Origin: Cerasibacillus sp036516575
GTDB lineage: Bacteria > Bacillota > Bacilli > Bacillales > Amphibacillaceae
Assembly (NCBI RefSeq): GCF_036516575.1
Contig: NZ_DATBTY010000024.1
Span: 60,997-124,996, forward strand
DNA: 64,000 nucleotides
Direction of reading: 5' to 3'
A model generated the notes under the pieces. The model was given only the letters and a program-made list of their open reading frames with translations, did no database searches and had not been told where the DNA came from. Positions 43,797 to 52,050 of the stretch are shown here, in pieces (position 1 is the first letter of the stretch; every line of letters starts with the position of its first letter). The translations under genes were made by a program, and so were the position numbers.

Positions 43797-45372
43797 AGCA
43801 CAAATTGCAATGGTCATGAACCTGGATAAGTGTATCGGTTGTCATACATGTAGTGTGACATGTAAGACAACCTGGACAAACCGCGAAGGTGCCGAATATA
43901 TGTGGTTTAATAATGTGGAAACAAAGCCAGGAGTCGGTTATCCGAAACGCTGGGAAGACCAGGAGAAATATAAAGGCGGTTGGGAATTAAAAAACGGAAA
44001 GCTTGAACTAAAATCTGGTTCCAAATTATCCAAGATTGCCTTAGGGAAGATTTTCTACAATCCAGATATGCCGGAAATGGAAGATTACTATGAACCATGG
44101 GATTACGATTATGAAAAACTAACAAACGCGAAGGATAGTAAACATACACCTGTCGCCCGCGCTAAGTCCGTTATCACCGGAGATAATATGGACCTTAAAT
44201 GGGGACCGAATTGGGAGGACCAGTTAGCAGGTGGACATGTGACAGGACCGACTGATCCTAATATCCAAAAAATTGAAGAAGAAATTAAATTTAACTTTGA
44301 ACAAGCTTTTATGATGTATTTACCACGACTTTGTGAACACTGCTTAAACCCGAGTTGTGTCGCATCATGTCCGTCAGGCGCAATGTATAAACGTGATGAA
44401 GATGGTATTGTTCTTGTCGACCAAGATGCATGTCGTGGCTGGCGTTATTGTATGACAGGATGCCCATATAAAAAAGTGTACTTTAACTGGAAAACAAATA
44501 AAGCTGAAAAGTGTACATTCTGTTTCCCAAGAATTGAATCGGGGCTTCCAACGGTTTGTTCAGAAACGTGTACAGGACGTATCCGTTATTTAGGTGTTTT
44601 ACTCTATGATGCGGACCGTGTTCAAGAAGCGGCTTCAACACCAGATCCAAAAGACTTATATGAAGCACAATGTGACCTTTTCTTAGATCCAAACGATCCA
44701 GAAGTTATCGAACAAGCACTTAAAGACGGTATTTCAGAAGAGTGGATTGAAGCAGCACAGAACTCACCAGTCTATAAACTAGCGATTGAATATAAATTAG
44801 CATTCCCGCTTCATCCAGAATATCGGACACTGCCAATGGTTTGGTACGTCCCACCGCTTAGTCCGATCATGAACTATTTTGAAGGGAAAGATTCCATTAA
44901 AAACCCTGATATGATTTTTCCGGCAATCGAAGAAATGCGTATTCCGATTGAATATTTAGCGAACCTTTTGACTGCGGGAGATACAGAGGTTGTTAAAGGA
45001 TCTTTACAACGCATGGCCATGATGCGCTCTTACATGCGTGCGATTTCTTCAGGTAAAGATTTTGATGAGGGAAAATTAGCCCGAGTTGGCTTAACAGCTG
45101 AACAGACGAAGAAAATGTATCGTTTACTAGCTATTGCTAAGTATGAAGATCGATTTGTTGTACCGTCATCCCATAAAGAAGGTCAGATGGATGTCTATCG
45201 TTCTCAAGGCTCTACTGGTTATGGTGAATTAGGCAGTTCTATCCCAGAACAACAATATTCTGTCATGGGTGAAAACGGTGTCTGTGATGGATGTGGTCCC
45301 GTATCTCAGCCTAGAAAAACGGGTGAAGAGATTTACAAAGAGAATTTCTATGGAGGGATCTGGCGTGATTAA
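43786..45372 (+). CDS. narH: Respiratory nitrate reductase beta subunit NarH
   Basis: A 528-residue iron-sulphur protein that passes electrons from NarI hemes to NarG. Four cysteine clusters are visible: CIGCHTCSVTC near residue 17, CEHCLNPSCVASC near 180, CRGWRYCMTGC near 213 (the tryptophan replaces a cysteine, giving the 3Fe-4S centre) and CTFC with CSETC near 240-265. Translation probably starts at the TTG at 43786, ten bases after AAGGAGG, overlapping the end of narG by 11 bases; an earlier TTG touches the ribosome site. Three 4Fe-4S and one 3Fe-4S clusters are expected from the family. Confidence 0.96.
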   Translation: MKIKAQIAMVMNLDKCIGCHTCSVTCKTTWTNREGAEYMWFNNVETKPGVGYPKRWEDQEKYKGGWELKNGKLELKSGSKLSKIALGKIFYNPDMPEMEDYYEPWDYDYEKLTNAKDSKHTPVARAKSVITGDNMDLKWGPNWEDQLAGGHVTGPTDPNIQKIEEEIKFNFEQAFMMYLPRLCEHCLNPSCVASCPSGAMYKRDEDGIVLVDQDACRGWRYCMTGCPYKKVYFNWKTNKAEKCTFCFPRIESGLPTVCSETCTGRIRYLGVLLYDADRVQEAASTPDPKDLYEAQCDLFLDPNDPEVIEQALKDGISEEWIEAAQNSPVYKLAIEYKLAFPLHPEYRTLPMVWYVPPLSPIMNYFEGKDSIKNPDMIFPAIEEMRIPIEYLANLLTAGDTEVVKGSLQRMAMMRSYMRAISSGKDFDEGKLARVGLTAEQTKKMYRLLAIAKYEDRFVVPSSHKEGQMDVYRSQGSTGYGELGSSIPEQQYSVMGENGVCDGCGPVSQPRKTGEEIYKENFYGGIWRD

Positions 45373-45934
45373 TTTAAATCGATTATATGATGAGAAGAAT
45401 CTATTCGGTTTTTTCGCGCAACAATTGTCCTACCCAGAGAAGTTGACTTACCATCCATCGGTGTTTGAGGAGTCCATAGACTCCTCACACCCAGTGTATC
45501 CAGATATAAATGAGTACTGGCAACGCATGCATGATTATAGCATGGATGAAATAAGGGAAATGTATACGAATACGTTTGATTTTCAAAAAGAAACAACCTT
45601 GTTTATGACACATGTTAAGTTTGGCGATTCGAAGGAACGCGGCCAAATGTTAGCCAGATTAAAAGTGCTTTATGAAATGTTTGGTCTTAGCATGCCAAAA
45701 GGTGAGTTATCGGATTATTTACCACTTATGTGTGAGTTTATTTATGCAGCCGATTGGCGGGGAGACTCGCGAGCTGATGAAAGTTTTTCATTACTCTTAG
45801 CTGTATTAGAAGACGGTTCTTATCATTTAATGAAAGCATTAGAAGAGCATAACAGCCCTTATTTCTATTTAATCCGGGCGATGCGAGACGTTTTTAAAAT
45901 GTGTATCCGTCAGGAGGTTCAAAACAATGGTTAA
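45365..45934 (+). CDS. narJ: Nitrate reductase chaperone NarJ
   Basis: A 189-residue all-helical cytoplasmic protein of the TorD/NarJ family that guides cofactor insertion and membrane assembly of NarGH and is not part of the final enzyme. Recognisable text is FFAQQLSYPEKL near the start, EMYTNTFDFQKETTLFMTHVKFGDSKERGQ near 60-90 and ELSDYLPLMCEFIYA near 115. The GTG at 45365 overlaps the narH stop and is preceded by GGAGGG. It overlaps narI by 8 bases. Assignment rests on motif and operon position. Confidence 0.93.
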   Translation: MINLNRLYDEKNLFGFFAQQLSYPEKLTYHPSVFEESIDSSHPVYPDINEYWQRMHDYSMDEIREMYTNTFDFQKETTLFMTHVKFGDSKERGQMLARLKVLYEMFGLSMPKGELSDYLPLMCEFIYAADWRGDSRADESFSLLLAVLEDGSYHLMKALEEHNSPYFYLIRAMRDVFKMCIRQEVQNNG

Positions 45935-46607
45935 TCAATTTCTCTGGGTCATCTTCCCTTATATTTGTATCGCTGTTTTCGTTGTAGGGCATATTTTTCG
46001 CTATCGAAACGATCAATTTGGTTGGACGGCAAAATCGAGTGAGTTTATTGAGAAGAAGCAATTAATGATTGGTAGTTTGTTGTTCCATCTCGGGATTATC
46101 CCAGTAATATTAGGCCATATTTCTGGACTAGGAATTCCAAAAGAATGGACAAGAGCACTTGGTGTTAGTGATCATCTGTATCATATAGGGGCAGTGTATA
46201 TCGGGGGTTTCTTTGGCGTCATAACTTTAGCAGGAATGATAATACTAACAGCACGACGCTTTACGAAGAAAAATGTACGAAAACTATCATCTACATCTGA
46301 CTTAATTGTCAATACATTGCTATTACTTATTGTATTCATTGGAGTTTACAGTTCATTAGTAACAAATACGCTTAATCCAGGATTTGATTATCGTGATTCC
46401 ATCTCTATCTGGTTCCGAAATCTGTTAATTTTTAAGCCAGATGCATCTTTAATGACTGCTGTACCTGTAGCATTTAAGTTACATGTATTGTCAGGGTTTC
46501 TAATATTTGCCCTATGGCCTTTTACAAGACTTGTCCATGTTTGGAGTGTACCATTGAATTATGTCAGGAGAAATTATATCCTGTATAGAAAACACCACTC
46601 TAGTTAA
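45927..46607 (+). CDS. narI: Respiratory nitrate reductase gamma subunit NarI (cytochrome b)
   Basis: A 226-residue membrane protein with five TM helices that oxidises menaquinol and carries two b hemes. Conserved text includes VVGHIFRYRNDQFGWTAKSSEF near 20-40, LFHLGIIPVILGHISGL near 53-69 with two histidines, and KLHVLSGFLIFALWPFTRLVHVWSVP near 185-210 with the C-terminal histidine ligands. It overlaps narJ and ends the structural narGHJI set. CAGGAGG precedes the ATG. Confidence 0.96.
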   Translation: MVNQFLWVIFPYICIAVFVVGHIFRYRNDQFGWTAKSSEFIEKKQLMIGSLLFHLGIIPVILGHISGLGIPKEWTRALGVSDHLYHIGAVYIGGFFGVITLAGMIILTARRFTKKNVRKLSSTSDLIVNTLLLLIVFIGVYSSLVTNTLNPGFDYRDSISIWFRNLLIFKPDASLMTAVPVAFKLHVLSGFLIFALWPFTRLVHVWSVPLNYVRRNYILYRKHHSS

Positions 46608-46639
46608 TGGAGCCGGTTTATAAATAGGGGAGAAAACGA

Positions 46640-47101
46640 ATGAGTAATGAATATAAATTTGACTTTCAACAAATGATTGAATCGATTAGAGAGCAATATC
46701 AGTTTGATTTTGTTGGGGTAGCAATGGTTCAATCACAGGAATTACGATTCGAATTAAGATGGGAGTTTGTAACAGGTAACAAGAGCGAACGATATCGTCG
46801 CATTGTTTTACAGTCAGGCAAAGGGATCGCTGGTATTGTTTTTAAAACAGGGAAACCAATGTTAATTGAAAATGTTGATCGGATGATTCCAGCCGGTCAA
46901 TTATATAATTATCCAATTGTCATTACGGAATCATTAAAAAGCTTTGGCGCTGTGCCATTGATTCATAATAATCGTGTGAGAGGTGTCTTACTCGTCGGAT
47001 TTAGAGAAAATGATCGATTAACATCTGAGAAATTTAGTACATTTAAACGCGATGTAGAATCAAGTCTCTATCCATTTCACATTAGGGAAGTGGTGAAATA
47101 A
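46640..47101 (+). CDS. nreA: Nitrate sensor NreA (GAF domain)
   Basis: A 153-residue protein that is essentially one GAF domain (ESIREQYQFDFVGVAMVQ to RGVLLVGFRENDRLT). In Staphylococcus carnosus NreA binds nitrate and controls the kinase activity of NreB, so that nitrate respiration is induced only when nitrate is present and oxygen absent. Length and the PAGQLYNYPIVITESLKSFGAVPL segment agree with that family. The ribosome site is GGGGAG, and its stop codon overlaps the nreB start. Immediately downstream of narI, in the same direction. Confidence 0.92.
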   Translation: MSNEYKFDFQQMIESIREQYQFDFVGVAMVQSQELRFELRWEFVTGNKSERYRRIVLQSGKGIAGIVFKTGKPMLIENVDRMIPAGQLYNYPIVITESLKSFGAVPLIHNNRVRGVLLVGFRENDRLTSEKFSTFKRDVESSLYPFHIREVVK

Positions 47102-48168
47102 TGTTACGAAGGATTAGGGAAAACTTACCAGAGTTACTAAATAAAATGTATGAGAATTCTAGAGAGGTCATTCTCTTCTTCGATCGAGATGGCAAGGTCA
47201 TTTCTATGAATAAACATGCTGAGAACATACTTAAAAAAGAGGTTCTCGAACAGATGGCTTCAGGTAATCCAAAGTCAATTTGTATGACATGCAGGGGATA
47301 TATGAGTGAACATGATTTAAGAACATGTCAGTCTTGTTATATGTATACGGGGGAGAAAGAAGGTAGTTTTCAAGTGTATTTAGACACAAAGGGAGCAGGT
47401 GTTGTACCTTATACAGCAACCTTTCAGACGATTGATGAAGAAACAGGCACGCGTGTCCTTATGTTACGAGATATGTCAAAGCAATTTGAAACGCAAGAAT
47501 TACTAATGCAAAAAATATTGATGCGACGTGTTGTTAAGGCTCAAGAAGATGAAAGGAAACGAATATCAAGAGAACTACATGACAGTGTTGCACAAGAAAT
47601 GCTTAGTTTATTAGTTGATCTTCGTTTATTAAAGTATATGAACGTATCAGAAGAAGCGAAGGAAAAAGTCCAACAAACAGAAGGCTCTTTAATGCGCTTA
47701 TTAGACGATATTCAACATATGTCTGTAGAGTTGCGCCCAGCAGCTTTAGATGACTTAGGATTAGAAGCTGCGTTTCGAACGCATTTTAAAACGATTGAGA
47801 AGAACTATGGTCTTTATGTTCAATTTGAATCGAATATTGGTAACAAAAGATATGAGGGCGAAATTGAGACGGTTGTATATCGGATTTGTCAAGAAGCGAT
47901 TTTCAATGCGTTGAAATATGCTGAAGTTGATGACGTGTCTGTTCATCTATCGGAAGAAAACGAGACACTTCATTTACGAATCAAAGATAAAGGTGTTGGC
48001 TTTAATCTAAATAATATTAATCCAAAAGGCACGGGATTAGGGCTTTATGGTATGAGGGAAAGAGCGGAACTTGTTTCTGGTCAACTTTCTATACACTCTT
48101 CATTAGGAAATGGAACTGTCGTTTATTTAATCGTTCCTTTGCAAGAGGTGGGAAATGATGACAATTAG
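47101..48168 (+). CDS. nreB: Oxygen-sensing histidine kinase NreB
   Basis: A 355-residue cytoplasmic kinase. The N-terminal PAS domain carries the cluster Cys61-X2-Cys64-X11-Cys76-X2-Cys79 (CMTC and CQSC), the exact spacing that binds an oxygen-labile 4Fe-4S cluster in staphylococcal NreB. A HisKA_3 dimerisation helix follows with the phospho-accepting His160 in RISRELHDSVAQE, then an HATPase domain (VYRICQEAIFNALKYAEVDDV, DKGVGFN, GTGLGLYGMRERAEL). Without oxygen the intact cluster allows autophosphorylation. It overlaps nreA by one base and nreC by 14. Confidence 0.95.
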   Translation: MLRRIRENLPELLNKMYENSREVILFFDRDGKVISMNKHAENILKKEVLEQMASGNPKSICMTCRGYMSEHDLRTCQSCYMYTGEKEGSFQVYLDTKGAGVVPYTATFQTIDEETGTRVLMLRDMSKQFETQELLMQKILMRRVVKAQEDERKRISRELHDSVAQEMLSLLVDLRLLKYMNVSEEAKEKVQQTEGSLMRLLDDIQHMSVELRPAALDDLGLEAAFRTHFKTIEKNYGLYVQFESNIGNKRYEGEIETVVYRICQEAIFNALKYAEVDDVSVHLSEENETLHLRIKDKGVGFNLNNINPKGTGLGLYGMRERAELVSGQLSIHSSLGNGTVVYLIVPLQEVGNDDN

Positions 48169-48811
48169 AATCATGATAGCTGATGATCATGCGGTTGTTC
48201 GTAGTGGCTTTATGCATATTTTAAATTATCAACAAGATATGGAAGTTGTTGCAACAGCTGCTGATGGACTTGAGGCATACGATCTCGTAGCTAAGCATCA
48301 ACCAGATATCGTTTTAATGGACTTAAGCATGCCACCTGGTGAAAGTGGCATCATTGCAACAGGGAAGATTAAAGAAGACTTTCCTGATACCAAGATCATC
48401 ATTTTGACTATGTATGACGATGAAGAGTATTTATTTCATGTCTTAAAGAATGGTGCATCTGGATATGTGCTAAAAAAATGTCCAGAAGAAGAGTTATTCC
48501 ATGCGATTCGCACGGTTTATCAAGGTGGAACATATATCCAACCAGAAATGGCCACGTCACTCGTTAGAGAGTTTTTAGAACCTGGTTCAGAGGTAGCTGA
48601 AACAGACCCATATCAAATTTTATCAAAGCGTGAAATTGAAGTATTACCACTTGTTGCTAAAGGATATGGAAACAAAGAAATAGGTGAAATGCTCCATATT
48701 TCTGTAAAAACGGTTGAAGCACATAAAGCGAATATTATGGAGAAGTTAAATCTAAAAAGTAAACCCGAACTTGTAGAATATGCGCTCAAGAAAAAGTTAC
48801 TAAACTTTTAA
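48155..48811 (+). CDS. nreC: Response regulator NreC
   Basis: A 218-residue NarL/FixJ-type regulator. The receiver domain has the acidic pair ADDH at 9-12, the phospho-acceptor Asp56 in IVLMDLSMP and the conserved lysine in GYVLKKC near 106. The LuxR-type helix-turn-helix is LSKREIEVLPLVAKGYGNKEIGEMLHISVKTVEAHKANIMEKL at about 150-195. Phosphorylated by NreB, it should bind TAGGG-N4-CCCTA sites, two of which lie upstream of narG, and so activate its own operon. Two ATG codons are possible; AGAGGTGGG precedes both. Confidence 0.95.
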   Translation: MMTIRIMIADDHAVVRSGFMHILNYQQDMEVVATAADGLEAYDLVAKHQPDIVLMDLSMPPGESGIIATGKIKEDFPDTKIIILTMYDDEEYLFHVLKNGASGYVLKKCPEEELFHAIRTVYQGGTYIQPEMATSLVREFLEPGSEVAETDPYQILSKREIEVLPLVAKGYGNKEIGEMLHISVKTVEAHKANIMEKLNLKSKPELVEYALKKKLLNF

Positions 48812-48829
48812 TGTGAGGTGAATGATTAG

Positions 48830-49372
48830 ATGAGTCAGGCGACGTTTACCTTTAATCTACCTATATTAAGGCTCTTGGAAAATGAACATCAATATTTAAC
48901 CTATGTTATGAATCAGTGGCATCCGATTGTCCTCGGTTTTGAACGAAATCAATATTCAGTAAAAGAAGGACGTCAAGCAGTAAAAGAGTTACGTCAGCAG
49001 ATTATTCAATTTATGGAGCCTTTAAAAAATCATATGGAAAAGGAGGAAGCATATTTATTTCCTGCTATTGCTAAGTATATTGGTAATGAGCAGGGGCCGA
49101 TTTTAGCCGTTGAAGAAGAACATGAAGAAATTGATGCTTATTTAAATCATTTTCTACATCATTCACGTGAGAGTTTACAAGACCTTAGATTGCAAGACAT
49201 GAAACAGCTTGTTCAAGATGCAGGAGAAGCATTTGAAATCATTACGATTCACTTTGTAAAAGAACAGTCCATCGTATTTCCGATGGTTAGGGATATGCTT
49301 AATAAAGAAGAACAAGACAAATTAATGAATCAGCTTTATACACCGATATTGAGCTTGCGGGACTTGATTTAA
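48830..49372 (+). CDS. Hemerythrin domain protein in the nar-nre cluster
   Basis: A 180-residue four-helix hemerythrin-like protein. Candidate di-iron ligands appear in the usual order: LENEHQYL near 17-22, HMEKEEAYLFPAI near 67-79 (H-x3-E plus F-P), EEEHEEIDAYLNHFLHH near 92-107 and HFVKEQSIVFPMV near 146-158. Such proteins bind oxygen or nitric oxide, or donate iron for Fe-S repair (RIC/ScdA type), but this one has no ScdA N-terminal domain. GAGGTG precedes the ATG, 18 bases after nreC, so it is co-transcribed. It may guard the O2-labile clusters of NreB or NarGH, or handle NO arising from nitrite. Function inferred. Confidence 0.85.
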   Translation: MSQATFTFNLPILRLLENEHQYLTYVMNQWHPIVLGFERNQYSVKEGRQAVKELRQQIIQFMEPLKNHMEKEEAYLFPAIAKYIGNEQGPILAVEEEHEEIDAYLNHFLHHSRESLQDLRLQDMKQLVQDAGEAFEIITIHFVKEQSIVFPMVRDMLNKEEQDKLMNQLYTPILSLRDLI

Positions 49373-49403
49373 GTTGATTTAAAACTATGATTGAAATGGA
49401 CTG

Positions 49404-50906
49404 ATGATGATGAAGAAAAAAATACAATTACCTTTACAAACAGCCAATTTAGTTGTCGGTTTTATGGTTTGGGTGTTAATTTCATCTTTATTGCCATTTA
49501 TTCGTGCGGATATCGATATTCCACCAGAGAAAATTGCCATCGTGACTGCTGTACCAGTCGTATTAGGATCTGTACTTCGAATTCCACTCGGATATTATGC
49601 CAATATTTTTGGAGCAAGACTAATCTTTCTTACGAGCTTTGTCATCTTGTTATTTCCTGTATTTTATATTAGTAAGGCATCTACATTAACGGATTTAATT
49701 ATTGGGGGAACATTTCTTGGTATTGGTGGTGCTGTATTCTCTGTTGGAGTTACATCTTTGCCTAAGTATTACCCAAAAGAGAAACATGGATTAATTAACG
49801 GTATCTACGGCATGGGGAACGTAGGAACAGCCGTTACAACATTTGCAGCACCAGTGATTGCGACACAAGTTGGCTGGGTTACGACCGTTCAACTTTATCT
49901 TATTCTATTAATTATTTTTGCTCTTTTAAACTTTATCTTCGGTGATCGCCACGAACCGAAAGTGAAGACACCGATAATCGAACAAATCAAAGGTGTTTAT
50001 AAAAATGAGAAACTATGGTTCTTCTCTTTATTCTACTTTATTACATTCGGTTCTTTCGTAGCTTTCACTGTGTTTTTACCGAACTTCCTAGTCGATTTCT
50101 TTGAGCTTGGAAAGGTAGATGCTGGAATTCGAACAGCTGGGTTTATTATTGTAGCGACACTTCTGCGCCCGATAGGTGGGTGGCTCGGTGATAAGTTTCA
50201 GCCGTTAATCATTTTGATGGGTGTCTTTGCGGGCTTAACAATCGGGTCTATTATTCTAGCTTTTTCACCTTCACTTGTACTATATACAGTAGGTGTCATG
50301 TTAATTGCTATAACAGCTGGATTAGGAAATGGTGTTATATTTAAATTGGTTCCATTTTATTTTAATAAACAAGCAGGAATTGTCAATGGTATCGTATCTA
50401 TGATGGGTGGCTTAGGCGGATTCTTCCCACCACTATTACTAGCGGTGATCTATTCAATCACAGAATCATACTCTATCGGCTTTATGGCCTTTTCTCAAGT
50501 ATCATTAGTCAGCTTAGTCTTAGTCCTATGGCTTTACTATATGGATGAGCTGACTTTGTCAAAAGAAGTCTTTGATCATACAGGTCAAGGTATCTTAGTA
50601 ACAAATGCTAAAGGAAAAATTATGTCTGTTAACCCTGCATTTACTGACTTAACGGGTTATAATGAAAGTGATGTATTAGGAAAAAATCCTAATATGCTTA
50701 GTTCTGGAGAACATGACTCTGCATTTTATGAACAGATGTGGCATACAATTCAGGAAAAAGGTGAATGGCAAGGTCAAATATGGAATCGGAAGAAAAACGG
50801 CGATATTTATTTAGAGTTATTAACGATTAGTACGGTGTTTGATGATTCTGGTGATATTGTTCGTTACGTAGGGACGTTTAGTGATATAACAGACGAAAAA
50901 GTATGA
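49404..50906 (+). CDS. narK: Nitrate/nitrite transporter (NarK family) fused to a C-terminal PAS domain
   Basis: A 500-residue protein. Residues 1 to about 380 form a 12-TM major facilitator of the nitrate/nitrite porter family, with the arginine-bearing SVLRIPLGYYANIFGAR and TLLRPIGGWLGDKF, and the glycine-rich GMGNVGTAV, GLGNGVIFKLVP and SMMGGLGGFFPP signatures. After the last helix and the short link MDELTLSKEVFDHTGQG comes a complete PAS plus PAC unit (ILVTNAKGKIMSVNPAFTDLTGY, then LLTISTVFDDSGDIVRYVGTFSDITDEK), ending the protein. The PAS is of the kind usually found before GGDEF or kinase domains, but none follows. Ribosome site and exact start (three consecutive ATGs) are weak. It probably imports nitrate for NarG; the PAS is an unexpected cytoplasmic sensor or partner-binding module. 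Confidence 0.92.
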   Translation: MMMKKKIQLPLQTANLVVGFMVWVLISSLLPFIRADIDIPPEKIAIVTAVPVVLGSVLRIPLGYYANIFGARLIFLTSFVILLFPVFYISKASTLTDLIIGGTFLGIGGAVFSVGVTSLPKYYPKEKHGLINGIYGMGNVGTAVTTFAAPVIATQVGWVTTVQLYLILLIIFALLNFIFGDRHEPKVKTPIIEQIKGVYKNEKLWFFSLFYFITFGSFVAFTVFLPNFLVDFFELGKVDAGIRTAGFIIVATLLRPIGGWLGDKFQPLIILMGVFAGLTIGSIILAFSPSLVLYTVGVMLIAITAGLGNGVIFKLVPFYFNKQAGIVNGIVSMMGGLGGFFPPLLLAVIYSITESYSIGFMAFSQVSLVSLVLVLWLYYMDELTLSKEVFDHTGQGILVTNAKGKIMSVNPAFTDLTGYNESDVLGKNPNMLSSGEHDSAFYEQMWHTIQEKGEWQGQIWNRKKNGDIYLELLTISTVFDDSGDIVRYVGTFSDITDEKV

Positions 50907-50963
50907 CATATGCCCGGTCTTAATGATCGGGTCTTCATCATGTTTTGAAAGGAAGGGTATGTC

Positions 50964-51983
50964 ATGAAGGATAGATACTCACGCCAAATACTATTTAAAC
51001 CGATTGGCGAAAAAGGGCAAGAAAGATTAGCATCCTCCCACGTCGTTATCATCGGCTGTGGGGCTTTAGGCACAACAACTTCTGAGATGCTTGTTCGAGC
51101 AGGTGTCGGAAAACTAACGATTGCAGATCGTGATTATGTTGATATGTCAAATTTGCAACGCCAGCAATTATTTACAGAACAGGATGCATTGGAAGGAACC
51201 CCGAAAGTGGTTGCTGCAAAACAGCATTTAGAAAAGATACGAGAAGACGCCAAAATCCGGACAGTCCTAGATCATGTCGACGGACCATTATTAGAACAAT
51301 TGATTGTAGATGCGGATCTGATCATTGATGCGACTGATAATTTTGAGACACGTCTGTTAATTAATGATGTCGCTTGGAAGTATGGGATACCTTGGATTTA
51401 TGGAGCATGTGTTCAAAGTACGGGTGTTGTATTTCCATTTGTTCCATCGAATACAGCCTGTTTCCGGTGTTTATTACCTGTTCTTCCGTCTGTCAGTCAA
51501 ACATGTGATACGGCGGGAATCATTGCACCTGCTGCACAAATTGTTGCTTCTAATCAATGTGCCGAAGCATTGAAATGGTTAACCGGAAATAAGGAAACGA
51601 TGAGAACAAAGCTATTACACTTTGATATTTGGAATAATTCGTTTGTAGAAGCGGGCATTTCTCGTATAAAAAACAAAGCCTGTCCGACATGTTCTGAGCA
51701 TCCGACATACCCTGCCTTAACAAAACAAGAAGGAACGAATTATGTCGTATTATGTGGCCGAGATACGGTACAGGTGACTCCAGACCCATCACGACATATT
51801 ACAATGTCCGATGGAGAAAAAGTTGCCAAACGATTAGGGATCGAATATCGTCTGACTGATTTTTTTATTGAGTTTTATATGGATGATTATCGCTGTATTT
51901 TATTTCAAAATGGTCGTATGTTAATTCATGGTTTAAAGGAAATTTCAGAAGGAAGAAAACTGTATCATCAATTATTTGGGTGA
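50964..51983 (+). CDS. moeB: Molybdopterin-synthase adenylyltransferase MoeB (ThiF/HesA family)
   Basis: A 339-residue E1-like enzyme that adenylates the C-terminal Gly-Gly of MoaD. It has the nucleotide loop GCGALGTTTSEMLVRAG near 34-50, DRDYVDMSNLQRQQLF near 60-75, DATDNFETRLLINDVAW near 125-140, and zinc-binding CFRC and CPTC pairs. There is no C-terminal rhodanese domain, although a 60-residue tail follows the second pair. It acts first in the Mo-cofactor gene set moeB-moeA-mobB-moaE-moaD-moaA. GAAAGGAAGGG precedes the ATG. ThiF is an alternative, but context favours MoeB. Confidence 0.9.
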   Translation: MKDRYSRQILFKPIGEKGQERLASSHVVIIGCGALGTTTSEMLVRAGVGKLTIADRDYVDMSNLQRQQLFTEQDALEGTPKVVAAKQHLEKIREDAKIRTVLDHVDGPLLEQLIVDADLIIDATDNFETRLLINDVAWKYGIPWIYGACVQSTGVVFPFVPSNTACFRCLLPVLPSVSQTCDTAGIIAPAAQIVASNQCAEALKWLTGNKETMRTKLLHFDIWNNSFVEAGISRIKNKACPTCSEHPTYPALTKQEGTNYVVLCGRDTVQVTPDPSRHITMSDGEKVAKRLGIEYRLTDFFIEFYMDDYRCILFQNGRMLIHGLKEISEGRKLYHQLFG

Positions 51984-52003
51984 ATTTATTCTATATAGAG
52001 ACA

Positions 52004-52012
52004 TGATATAAT
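52004..52012 (+). promoter_or_regulatory. Possible internal promoter before moeA
   Basis: TGATATAAT is an extended -10 element 39 bases upstream of the moeA start; the -35 is weak. It would allow some Mo-cofactor synthesis independent of the narG promoter. Confidence 0.45.
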
Positions 52013-52050
52013 GTGATTTAGTATAAAGAAGGTTATAAGGGGGATCTATC

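Noticed and set aside
49404..50906. The PAS domain as a separate gene or a frameshift fusion
   Set aside because: The frame is continuous through the junction, and there is no ribosome site and start codon before the PAS part, so I treat it as a real fusion, pending read-level confirmation.
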